Source: Viscum album
Taxonomy: Eukaryota; Streptophyta; Magnoliopsida; Santalales; Viscaceae
Reading direction: 5' to 3'
DNA length: 64,000 nucleotides
NCBI GenBank assembly: GCA_963277665.1
Contig: OY728143.1
Coordinates: forward strand, 1,120,772,110 to 1,120,836,109
Shown: positions 49,187 to 60,684 of the stretch, one piece after another
How positions within the stretch are numbered: the first letter of the stretch is position 1
How the letters are laid out: the number at the start of each line of letters is the position of its first letter
Program-made: the position numbers and the translations under genes
Notes under the pieces: model-generated
Told to the model about the DNA's origin: nothing
The model's database searches: none
The model's input: only the letters and a program-made list of their open reading frames with translations

Positions 49187-50728
49187 TGAAGCGTTGTCGT
49201 GCATGCTCTCAAAAATATTTATACTAAGTGCAGCACAGTTGCTGACCTAGGTCGATCTCTTAAGGAGCCTTTTGCAGTCAATCACTCACTACTTCTAATT
49301 CACTATCTATATATAAACTAAAATGACCAAAAATGATATTTGAGAATTAAAAATACAAAACTAAAAGTAAATATGCAGATGCAATGCAGACAGAATGAAT
49401 GCAAACAGAATGATGTTAAGACAGAAAGGAGACATTCCCGAGAGCATCACCCAGAGTGAACCTTCATTGTCTCATTATTAGTTTCGAATTTACTTAATGA
49501 ACATGCTCCATCATATGCATGAACATCCCCTTCTGCCTATGGTTGTGAACATATGGTACTCTCAACGATCTCCAAGAGACCACACATCCACCTCCTCGAT
49601 CGAGGGAAAATATTGCAGAAGTGAAAGCTAAACCTCGGGTGGCAAGTGGAGACACAAAGGCACCTTACCCACTAAGACCCCCCTCGGTATAACTCTAAGA
49701 AAATAAGAAACATTAAGACATTAATTTTCAAAGACTTGGGTTCATCACTGGATTACTCCCCCGGGAACTTCCTCGGGTTAGCTACTCATGATCACGAGCA
49801 TAAGAGTTCACAGTGAAAAGAAAACGGGGGAAGAAAAACAAAAGAGAGAAAGAATAAGAGTGAAAGGAGAACACTTGAATAAAAATATGAAATTCTATTA
49901 CATAATTAAATTAAAAGAAAATACAAAGCTAAAATACATATAATGGCCAACAAAGGCTATTCCTAAGTTTCCAACCCTTTGGAATGAAGAAAGCACACTC
50001 TTTTATAGGGAGAGTGTGTGAAAATTTGGATCCAAAAATAATCTCTAGAATGTAGGCGCGTGGATGTCTTCTTTAATGACAGAATTTGGAACTTTGTCCT
50101 TATTTAAAGTTGTTCCCCTGGATCTCCTCTGTCGACCCACAAAATTTGAGCCTTATTGGTCCACGTATGAAGGAGAGATGACCACATCACTCCGGACATT
50201 TAATTATCTCCAGGTGACTCTTCGTCTTCCAAAACACCGAGTTCCATCGAATTAATTGCATTTCAAATGAACTATGAATGCGCGGCCATATTAATGAAAG
50301 TTGTTCATCAGGATGTTATCTAGCTCCATGTAAAGTTTCAGATTCATTGGTTCGGCCATTTATGAGATATGGTCCCCACAATAAAGTTATGCAGTTCTGT
50401 ACACAGTTTTCGAGGCCTGACTTGTGAGCTGAATTTGAGCTTCCAAATGATAGATTGAGCTTTGGGTCCAGAAGGAGAAAATGACTCCCATAGAACATAG
50501 AAACCTGTAAAAGACGAATTTTGCAATTTTGATCCGTTTAAAAAAAGTTATGGCCGAAACATTATAATAAATGAAAACTGTTTAAATACAAAATAAGCCA
50601 TTTTTCCAATTAAGCTCAAAAAATACTCCTAAAACATAAATTGTGACAATTGACCCTTAAATAACACATTGGTGGGATTAAAAACATTGAAATTAAGAAT
50701 AAAATAATTGAAAATATTTTTTCTATCA
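49184..50728 (-). repeat. Level 3 third LTR, complete and inverted (1545 bp)
   Basis: Reverse complement of a full LTR: starts TGATGAAGCGTTG (U5 end) and ends TTCTATCA (U3 end). It shares variants with the adjacent 3' LTR against the 5' LTR at most sites I compared, for example GTTTTGTATT, GAGTGATTG and CTAATAATGAGAC. With 48,948-49,183 it forms an uninterrupted palindrome of about 240 bp per arm and a 22-nt loop. Confidence 0.92.
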
Positions 50729-50733
50729 TAAAT

Positions 50734-50980
50734 CAATTTACCAATATATAAAATTAAAATATGGATAATTACATTCCTTAAAAGCATATGAATCATTGGG
50801 TACTTAAAATGATGTTAAAAAATGTACCACATAATAGTGCATTTTAAGAAGGTATTACAATAATAATGTGAAATGATGTTGAAAGTGTAAAAATGCACTA
50901 TAATGGTGTTTATGAATAATAAAGAACATGAATTTTATATATATTAACAATGAATATTATCCTTATTTAGTGGCTAATCA
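50734..50980 (-). repeat. Level 2 5' LTR, U3-side remainder
   Basis: Colinear with about 23,700-23,945, ending ATTTAGTGGCTAATCA. The preceding TAAAT (50,729-50,733) is the right target duplication of Level 3. Confidence 0.9.
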
Positions 50981-50985
50981 GATAT

Positions 50986-53648
50986 GACGGTGAATGAATC
51001 TCATCGCGTTCGTGGAGATGATACTCCGTACGTACGCACGAGCGACAATATCATTCTTTGGATATTAAAATAATATATAATTCGATGAAATATCATATAT
51101 AAAAAATCATTATCATGTGATATTTATTATTTGAATCATTTATACTCATTATTATACCAATCCAAATGATGAAGTGTTTGAATAACAAACTACACCACGA
51201 TGTGGAGACGGTAGGTCGTACATACGTAAGTATGATGACATGTCATTCATAGGATAAATAAAATAATGAATATAGTTGTACCATATTAATAATAACATCA
51301 CATTATATAGAAGATACTGCAGTTATTATTTTAGAATAGAAACAATAAATAAAGATGAATTTGAAGAATAAAAGAACTTGAAAGAGGTGATGAAATATTT
51401 ACCTCTTTTTCGAGTTCTTCCTTTTGATTTGATCAAAAGGGCTCCATAGTTTGGATTTCAGACAAAAGTAAGGAATCTAGGATGAAGGAAGGATAGTTAG
51501 GAGTATATTTAGTCCAGGGTGTCTGAGCCTAATGGCTTTGAAGGTGTGAATTTGAGAGAAGGGGAAGTGCCCTTTTATAAGAGGAGTGAGGGGCACCTTA
51601 GGAAAAGATTGAAATATTATTTTATAATAAATTCATTTTCGTTTATAATTGATCCAAAATAAATTATTTGAAGGCTAAGTATCGGATGGGCTGAACAAAA
51701 CTAAACCAATAGGTTTTAGACTTCTCTGGGTCACTATATTAACTTTATCTTTTAGATTTAACTCTCAGTTAAATAGTTTGACATTTACCACGTCTCTTTG
51801 TATTTTTATATTATATAGTTAATAAACATACTATAAACTTCCAAGAGAACACCAAGTGATTCATTAATGATACAAATATCATTATAGAATTTTTTTGGGT
51901 GAACTTTAGATTTTTAGGAATACAATTTAAATTAATAATATAATATTTGTTTTAAAAATTCTTTTACGTCAATTTTTCCACTATTTTGTATTTTTTTTTT
52001 CTAAATTCATAAAAGCATTATTACTTGGAAAAAAATTCATATAACTAACTATAACATGTCATATTAACCTATAAATTAGTGGAATTCATAATAAGTCTGA
52101 AATTACAATTAATTTGATATTTATAATATCTATTATTTTAATATTTCATTTATTAAGTAATTACTACATCATCTTTGTGTCATAGATAAATAACACTATT
52201 TAATGACTAAAAAATATAAATAAACTATCATTATGTAGGAAATATTTTTAGATTTCAAATGAATATTTATTGTCGAATTTATCTTATATATAACCCTATA
52301 TTAAAAATGGTTTAGTTATTAAACATTGATTTTAACTCTTTGAACCCTTCTTTAAATATAATAATAATAATTGTCCTAATAAATTCCAAGTGGAACTAAA
52401 GGATAATATTTTAGTCCAAAGTTATTTTTGGTCGAATTAAACTTATCCAATAGAATTATGAAATGTGTTGGGGGTAATTATGATATCATTTTTACACTTA
52501 ATTCCCCAATTTACTTTTAACTGTGGTAAATAAAAGTGACAAATTACTATACACCAAAAATTATTTTCATCTTATTGTACCATATTTTTATTACTAATAT
52601 GAACTATGTATTTCAAATTTTTGAAATTCCACTCCAAGAAGCGGTAAAATTATGTTTTATGCGAATTTGCAAATGCTCCTAGGAGGTGGATAAAAGATGG
52701 TAAAAAGTTCAATAACATTTTATACATCTTATTTTATTTTAAAATGAATAAAATGAATTATATTGAACTTATATAGGTATTATGTATCTATTTTTACAAA
52801 AACAAATTAAATAAAATAAATAATCATTTAAATAAAGAGTTGGTTTTATCCAATAACTCGGTGTTTTTACAATATTCATCAAAAATTGAAAGTTTTCAGA
52901 AAAATGCCAAAATTTCACCCCAATCTAATTTTGATATTCTGAATTAAAAAATAACATCTATTTTATCAAATTCAAAACATATAAGTTGTATTTATTAATT
53001 TAAAATTAATTTCCATTGTTAAAACCAAAAAGTGTTTTTTTAAGAAATAATAACTAACAAAAGATTGATACTTGTTTATGTTCCATTTCAATGTGAAATC
53101 ATTTCCAATGAATAACATTGGATTAAATGGTAAAAATATAATCTATTTATACTTCAAAACCATTAAAATTTATAATTTAACACTACAAATTATTTTGAAT
53201 AAGAATGTTGTTCTTAGTTGAAATATAGTATTTTTCACTATTCACCAAAATATGAATGTTATCAGAAAAAAACCAAAAATTATTGAAAAAAATTCTTATG
53301 TCCCAATTCTAAAGAAGAAGTTTTTTTCAAACTGAATATATAAATGTTTAAAATATTTGATTTAAAAAGGGTTCTCCATTAAAATGTGGTATAATTTCAT
53401 TTTTTTAAAAAATACTTCTTTTATCGGAATAAAATGAATTTGTTTTTTTTTCATTATGTCTAAGAAACTCATAATATGGATTATAAATTATAAGGATTAT
53501 ATAAAGTTAAAATTTTAGTTAATATTATTCATAAATAATTTTGAATGACTTGTTTGGTAAGTCGTTGTGCGCTCGAACTCTACATTGCGTGTGGCGCAAG
53601 CTATTAAATTATTGAAAATAACATACTATGAAATCTTGGGGTGTTACA
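50986..53648 (-). repeat. Level 1 5' LTR, U3-side remainder
   Basis: Colinear with about 14,745-17,426, ending TTGGGGTGTTACA. GATAT (50,981-50,985) is the right target duplication of Level 2. With 20,003-22,189 it totals 4850 bp against 4857 in the intact partner. Confidence 0.88.
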
Positions 53649-56639
53649 ATTACCATGGAAGTGAGAATGAGGTAGATAATTATACGTAATAGTGGTCGAT
53701 TTGAAAGGAGGTTGGAGCTTTTGTGTGAAATAAATCCATTCATTGTGGATATTAGGTCTTAAACTAGATAGGAGGACCACAATTGTGGACCAGTGGTCAC
53801 CTCATGATTATTATATAGGGAATCATACGTTTTGTGCATATTGTATCTCATGTTTTTCACATGAGGCGTCTTATGATTTTCATATAGGATATCCTATAGT
53901 TGAAATTCATGTAGTGAGGACTATGTAATGTCTTTCCATTATATTGGAAAAAAGCATCTTATGATAGAAACATAAGGAATCCTATTCTTGAGTGATAGTA
54001 GATTCTAGACATTAATTTCATTTATTGAGTACTAAAAAAGTCTTATCATGATCATGAAACAAGGAATATTATATTTTATATATAGAAAATCCTATTCTCG
54101 AATGATATGTTATGCTATAGTATAAATTCTTTTAGTGAGGACTATGGAATTTATTATCATGGTTAATGGATAAGGCATATTATTCTTGACTCATAAAGCC
54201 ACATATTTTCGAATGATATGGTATGATAAATTTTAATGTCATGGAGTGGGTACTGTGTGGTAGAAGGTCTCCAACAATGGATAATGAGGGACTTATGCAA
54301 TAGAATCTATTTCTGGTTCAACCCTATATAAGAGCTGAGTGAAAAGGTTTTTAGATATTCTTGATGAATGGTTCAACTCAAGTTTCATAGGGGAATCCAA
54401 GATGATAATTTCATCACATGATATTAGAATGGAACCAAGATTAGTATGTTTAATTTAGAAATATTAAGGGGTTTAGAGAGTATTGCGAATCATGGGAACA
54501 TGGGGGTTGGATGTCGGGGCCATATAAGGGTGCAAGACAAAATGTCGTCATCCCTTCTAGAAACATTCATGGTGAGAATCTACATTTTTAAATGGGGTCT
54601 GTGAAATTAGTGAAGTGATCATGATAGAGTGCTATGAGCACAACCCCACACTAATCCCTTGTGGGTTACATGGGTGTATCCCTCATGGTATGGTCCAAGA
54701 AGAACATTCCTCGATGCAATTTCATGCAGTATTAGGATTTGTGAACTAATATTGTCTCAAGAATGATTGTTATTTTTTTGTGAAGAGGCATTTTTGAATT
54801 ATTGTAATTTGAGCCTCAAAGTGTTCCCTAGAGAAAAAGCTTTTAGAAACATCTTAAAAGGAGTTTAATCTTTGAGGAACTATTCCAAGGTTGTTGTGTA
54901 CAAATTTTAAACTTATGTGGGTTGTGAAATTTTTTCAACTCCAAATTTTATGTGAAATAGAACAACCCATCGTCCTTTATGAATGAGGGTTGAATGTTTT
55001 ATTTATATTTGTTTCAACATTATTTGAATCTTTTGTGTAGAAATTATTTCATGCTAATCTTCAAACAAATCTCTTTCTTGGTTTGCATCTGTGTGGAACT
55101 TCGTTGATTGAAATCTCCTTCAGCATGAAAAAACATATGTACATGAATGTGATTTCACATATGGGAATTTGGAACATGTTTACAGTGAAGGTAATAAAAT
55201 GAAATTCTTATCACCTTTTTTTCACAACTCACTTTCTTGATCATGAAGGACATTCAGTCACATTGTGTAAATTTTTCTACAAAACCATACTCTTCCACAA
55301 AATCACCATTTTTGATACTCTAATTTAAAATGGCCATAATTTATGATCTATAAATTCATTTGATCTCTACGATCAGAAAAAGAAAATCATGCAGAATGAG
55401 ATATAATTTTGGATCATATAACATAAAGTTTTCACTTTTGTGGACATGTTTTTATGGTTCCATCAATGTTGTGTAATCCATAAAGGCTTGAATTACTGAA
55501 AAAACTCATTTTATAAATAAATTATTCCATTACATTATTTGAATCCCATACATTGATTTTAAACCAATTATATTGTTTATCCAGCTTATGAAATTTTTAT
55601 CCACATTTTCATGGTGTTTTCTCAAATTATACAGTCTTTAAGTGCCCAACGCGTAGAAAAAACGTCATAAATAAGTGGAGAATTCCATAAAACCACTAAT
55701 AAATCACCATTATAGGTATCCTCCAAATTCATTTTCATCATTAAATAGTAAAAAAAAGGAATCCAATAATAGGGGTTAAAAAATATGCGAAAAAATTGTA
55801 ATGAGGTATTATAATGTTCTGAACATGAACACATTATTTCCGGAGAAATCACCTAGTATCCTAGATCTGGAAAACAAGAAGACAAATGCTGCATCACCAT
55901 AGACTTTTTATCCAACATATCAGGTCTATCCAATATTCACTATGATAGTACCTAGACCAGGGAGATAATTTTTCCATAAAGTACCTTATCATGGAAATAC
56001 ATAATCAGATCATGATACTCAAACAAATTGGTATGAGGTGAAGATCATCATCCTAACATCAAATAAAATGGTAAAGATATGTAATATACCTCTAAAACTA
56101 GGATAAATGGAATACATCATGGATAATAGTCAAACTAGTGAGTAAGTGAAACCAATAGGCCATCATTCTGGTTCAACCATCCATCTCCTAGGGGCCCACA
56201 ATCCTCTGTCCAAACATACCATTTTTAGGAAAATGACAATGTCCCAAGATAGGTGAACTCTAATAACGACCTGATTACAAAGATCATACTCCAGAAGTCA
56301 ATTCCATTAATCCACATATGATATTTAATAAATTTTTGTTGTCATAAAATGCCTATAAATTATGTACACCACATCCATTGCCTCCTGAATAGTTATTTTC
56401 CCAACCAAGGACCACTCTTCTAACTCTTACCACTAACAATGGATATCTACATGGCCACCCATTTATATATTCAAAGTAATCCTTAATTATTTAATACAGA
56501 TAAATAATTTTATACGAAGACTCAACCAAAGGTAATTTTTCTGCAAGATCTTCTGAAGTTAATAACACAATCCCCAAGAATATCCTCCAGAACCTAGATA
56601 GCCATAGCCATATATCTATTCAAATGTATATGATAAGTT
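53649..56639. other. Decayed DNA right of the nest
   Basis: Starts with a worn tandem repeat (53,700-54,260). The rest is AT-rich with no clear gene. Part may be the 3' end of the gypsy relic at 56,640-58,300 (minus strand), but I could not identify its LTR. The 76-codon minus frame at 55,622-55,852 is unrecognised. Confidence 0.5.
53700..54260. repeat. Degenerate tandem repeat, period about 110 bp
   Basis: The phrase GTGAGGACTATG or a worn form of it recurs near 53,915, 54,027, 54,135 and 54,245 (spacing 108-112). Each is preceded by a phrase like CCTATTCTCGAATGATATG and by CTTATGAT...CATATAGG. At least four units. Confidence 0.55.
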
Positions 56640-58300
56640 TGTTCATAATATAATAAAATCATCTAACTCCTCGAATATACATTACTAAAACATTGATGAT
56701 AACCTCATATCCCTATCTGAAAAAACATTATAGGGAATCCTATCATGAATCACAAGATCTCAGACATACATGTCGCAAAGTTCCTCTAATGATTTCATCG
56801 CTTAATAGTTAATAAATGGATTTATTTAGGGATTCAATCAATTATCATCCAAATAACATCGTTAACACTAAGATTTTTTTGTAAACCAATGATTAAATCC
56901 ATCTAAATGTCATCCATCATTTATACTAGAATGGTTAAGTGATGCGACAACCCCACATGTCTCTGATTCACTACATTAATTCATAGAAAATTGGGGAACT
57001 GCAAAGAATTAGCTATCAAACATCTCATCCCTAGACAAAAATATTTTCACCTCATGTCATGATACATCATTAAATTACTATAGTTTATGGAAAAAGAATA
57101 ATATTCTCTAGTATCCAAAAACTCATATTTCAAGGAGAACAAAATAATTAACTAGGGTTGAAAACACATAGCTCCACAAGGAGAATGAGAAAACTCACCC
57201 GAGGTCTCCCCACCAAATATCCTTTCACTAAAACATTAGAATTAGGTTTCTACCACCTTCCCTACAAAAAATCACGCAAAAAATATGAGTTAGATTTCAT
57301 TGAAGCCAATAATATCGTTCCACCATCCTCTTCTGCTTCCAAAATCATCTCAGTAAAATAACTCATCATAGACAACTCCTCAACAGATTATTTCATGGAT
57401 TGGGTCTATAATTGTCTATTCAAAATATCTATGGCCACATTACACTTCAAAGCGTAATAATAAATATCAAAATCAAATGTTTGAGGATACACTTCCCAAT
57501 TTTTTTTCATAAATTCAGATCACTCTAAGTAAAAATATATTTCAAACACTTAGGATCATAATACACTAGAAATAGATCCCTAAAAATATAGTGATTCCAT
57601 ATTTTGAGTAAAATTATAATTATTACTAGATCAAGATCATTGATAGCTTAGTTCTTCTCATGATGTAGTAATTGGATTGAGATGTATAATGCAACATATT
57701 TCTCTTACATCAAGACACACCCCAAAACTATACTAGAATCATAACATAATACAACGTAACCCCATCTCAGTTCGAGATGAATCAATACTAGTGCTGAAGC
57801 CATCTATATCTTCCAGTCCACAAAATATCCCTAAAACATTAAATTTCAAAAAAAAAATTAAACCAATAAATATTAAGGCTTACATCAATAATTTTTTCTT
57901 TGATAAGTCCTGAAAAAACCATATATAGAAACTAGCCAAACCCAGGATTCTTTTGATCTCAAATGCATTTCTTGGATGCTCATGGGACCTAACTACATGT
58001 TCTTTGTTAAGATATTATGATTTTCCCCTCTCAAATATCACATACCAATATACATCAACACCCAAATAAAAAATTCAAATTTTGAATACTTACCATAAAT
58101 ATGATATTCCTCTAAGATTTGAATAATGATATCCAAATGGTCCATGTTATCCTCTTTTGAGTTAGGGTACACCAAAATATCATCCAGGAACACAAGAACA
58201 AAATAGTAAATGAATTAATGATATATCCAGTTAATAAAATCCATAAACACCACAAGAGCATTGGTGAGACCATATGGAACACTGTTTACCATTTTTAAAT
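56640..58300 (-). pseudogene. Decayed Ty3/gypsy pol (RT, RNase H, integrase pieces)
   Basis: Minus-strand translation in shifting frames recovers chromovirus-type pol in the right order. 58,292-58,240 has PYGLTNALVVFMDFI. 58,195-58,080 has FLDDILVYPNSKEDNMDHL and EEYHIYGKYSKFEF. About 57,980-57,900 has IKRILGLASFY. 57,530-57,400 has WEVYPQTFDFDIYYYALKCN and DILNRQ (end of RNase H). 56,867-56,836 has DVIWMIID and 56,727-56,695 has FSDRDMRLSS (integrase core). Many stops and frameshifts. Clade is probably Tekay/Reina-like; its LTRs were not found. Confidence 0.7.
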
Positions 58301-59743
58301 TGTGAAATTTTTTAGTGATAGGATGTATTAATGTAATAGTGTTGTTTTCTTGTCATATTCATTAATTGTGGTGTTTTTGGGTTATAATGTAATTTTTTTG
58401 ACCTTGAAGTCTTATATGATTTTAGTTATGGATAATTGTTCTTATGGATTATTTTTATGTAATCTAGGTAGTGATTCTAAGAAGTCGATGAAGGGACAAT
58501 GGGAGAAACCTAGGTGTGTTCTCGAGTTTAATGGATTTATATGATTACATTTAAAATTATAGGACGTGCGATATTTTTTTATTAGGATCAATGCAAGTTA
58601 GGTTATATTTCATAATACCCTATATATCCATTCTCTATTTGGCATAATGCTCATATAATTTCAGTATTCTTAATTTTTTTTTCTGATCTTGGATGTATTG
58701 GATAGTTTTTTATGTTTTTTTAAAAGTTACTTTGGGTTGTAGCCCTCTTAGAGATTGTTTTGTCTCTTATGGATGGATTCATGTGGTTAATCTGGGGATT
58801 TAATATTTTTTTCAAGTCATTTAGTCAAAAAGTGTGTACCATGGTTCATTTTTACAATAATATATGATTTTTATAATGCTTAGGATTTCTATATTAGGTC
58901 TCTTTATTCTCTATGTTACATTATAGATATTGTGGAATTTGTCTTAGTTTATGACTTTATTAGGGTGATCTCATGATTTTTGGAGATCAATTCATTTATT
59001 TTGGGATTTTAGGTTGATAGATTGGATGATATATTGCGCTTGGGGGTTCTACAATTTACTTGATATCTCATTTTTGTTATCTTGCATACCCAACTTATGA
59101 ATTAAAGTTTCCAAGATTCTCCTATTCAAAATTATTCTACATTGGTTAAATAAATTCTATCAGTTGAATAATGAATAATGTGGATAATTTAAACACCCAT
59201 TTTTGACAATGGGTTGAAAAAACATTTAAGTTATATTAATTTATTTATATATTATATATATTAATATTCTTGATATTTTTTATTGGTATTTCAAAATTAT
59301 AAATATTTTATGGGTCTAAAAATTAGACAACATGGATTGGATAACTATGTAGAAACCATGCAAAGAGGTTTTTATGGGGAAAGTTAAATGTCCATGGTTA
59401 GCTCATGGTTTGGAAACTATTCTATCTGAGAGATAAAACCATGCGAAATATTCATGCAGGTTTCAATAGGCTCTACATAGTTAGCTCATGGGTTTTAAAA
59501 CCATGAATCATAACCATTCATACTTCCCAAAAATTGCAACTTATTTTTTAATATTTATATTATTTTATGCTTCTTCTTCCTCACCATTTATTTTTTTACG
59601 TGATTCCTCCATACCATATACCATGGTTTAGCCACATGCATGATCACCACTCCCCAAATACCACAAATTGAGCACCCATGAAACACATCCTACCTCAATC
59701 TAGTATCCTCTTCTTCTACCCACATGACATTCTTTAGCAAGAC
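58301..59743. other. AT-rich stretch, nothing recognised
   Basis: No coherent coding signal; the 64-codon plus frame at 58,350-58,544 has no recognisable content. AAGAC (59,739-59,743) would be the target-duplication copy for the element that begins at 59,744, whose other end is outside the window. Confidence 0.5.
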
Positions 59744-60413
59744 TGTCACGACCCGCCCTCGGGGTCCGTGCCGTGACTACCCCAAGCCCGCCTTCCATAG
59801 GCCAGGGGCTGGCGACTAGCACCAAGGCGTAAATCCCGGTAAAAAGGGAAGGTATTGCCTTTGTAAAGAAAACAAACACCACAGAGAAAGCAAGCGGAAA
59901 TTAAACACTAAGCAATAGCAGAGTACAACTGAAAGTGAGGAAAAGTAAATGGGCCAGTATACAAACCCAAACTGAAAGTAAAGTACAACTCGAAAGGGAA
60001 AACAGCAACTGAAAAGTAAAAGCCGCTACGCCGAGCTGTCCACTGGAAATCCCACCTGAAGGGTGGGTACAGATAGCTCCTCTGCTCCACGGGTCCCGCC
60101 GTCCGCTCCGAGCACGTCCCGCCCAGTGGTCCACCTCTGGGTACCGTCCCGCTCTGCAAGCCTCGGCTAAGGTCAACGCTGTCCGTCGTCTGAAACCAAC
60201 ACAACGTAGTGCGGGCAAAGCCCGTGCAAGGGTGAGTATATGCTACTCAGTAGGGACCCCGAGACCCCTGAAGGTCTCTCAAATCCACAAAGGATAACCA
60301 CGAAGAAAGGTACAATCACGAAGTAACAACCGACACTGCTTAGGTATATGCCCATACATATACCTAAGTCATCAATTTCAAATATGCTCCAACCTCCGAG
60401 CCCAAGTACAACA

Positions 60414-60650
60414 CAGTCCACACAGGAAAGTAAACGTATTCCACACAAGAAAGCAAAACGTAATCCACACAGGATTGCACAACACAATCCACACAGGAAA
60501 GCAAAACGTAATCCACACAAGATTGCACAACACAATCCACACAGGAAAGCCAAGCGTAATCCACACAGGATTGCACAACAAAATCCACACAGGAAAGTAA
60601 AACGTAATCCACACAGGATTGCACAACACAATCCACACAGGAAAGCAAAA
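60414..60650 (-). repeat. 24-bp tandem repeat with 48-bp higher-order pattern
   Basis: Alternating units AATCCACACAGGAAAGCAAAACGT-like and AATCCACACAGGATTGCACAACAC-like. Because 24 is divisible by three, several frames stay open on both strands (for example 60,173-60,631 minus); these are artefacts. Confidence 0.85.
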
Positions 60651-60684
60651 TGGTTTCAGCTCACACAGGTATACTTCTTCAAAA

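Larger units (their letters stand above)
32899..50728 (+). mobile_element. Level 3: non-autonomous Asp-PBS (Athila-type) element with a third, inverted LTR
   Basis: Order: 5' LTR (1547 bp), Asp-type primer site, 2.7 kb internal region with one acidic gag-like frame and no pol, polypurine tract, 3' LTR (split by Level 4 and lacking about its last 25 bp), then a complete LTR in inverted orientation. Both outer ends are therefore the U3 end (TGATAGAA). One target duplication TAAAT flanks the whole unit (32,894-32,898 and 50,729-50,733). Collapsing it restores colinearity with the intact Level 2 LTR near 23,690-23,720. Sampled 5'/3' LTR divergence is about 5%. Confidence 0.88.
22190..50980 (-). 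mobile_element. Level 2: Athila-like Ty3/gypsy retrotransposon, decayed
   Basis: LTRs of 1756 bp (left, 3') and 1510+247=1757 bp (right, 5', split by Level 3) flank 7.4 kb holding gag, protease, RT, RNase H and integrase relics in that order on the minus strand. RT and gag motifs are typical of Athila. The target duplication is TATAT/GATAT (22,185-22,189 and 50,981-50,985). Collapsing it gives a sequence colinear, base for base over 31 positions, with the uninterrupted Level 1 LTR near 14,730-14,760, where the site reads GATAA. Sampled LTR divergence is about 9%. An env-like ORF, often present in Athila, is not seen. Confidence 0.9.
12570..53648 (-). mobile_element. Level 1: Tekay/Del-like LTR retrotransposon without pol, outermost of four nested elements
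   Basis: Two LTRs with TGTAAC...GTTACA-type ends enclose only about 2.58 kb of internal sequence (17,427-20,002). On the minus strand the 5' LTR is 20,003-53,648 (split by Level 2) and the 3' LTR is 12,570-17,426. The primer site matches initiator-Met tRNA, as in Tekay/Del chromoviruses. Inside is a gag relic but no convincing protease, RT or integrase, so it is a deletion derivative or non-autonomous form. Sampled LTR divergence of 13-19% makes it the oldest LTR element here. Flanks are ATTCA (12,565-12,569) and ATTAC (53,649-53,653); a target duplication is not clear. Confidence 0.8.

Noticed and set aside
12565..53653. ATTCA/ATTAC as a target duplication for Level 1
   Set aside because: Only three of five positions match; could be decay but is not better than chance in AT-rich DNA.
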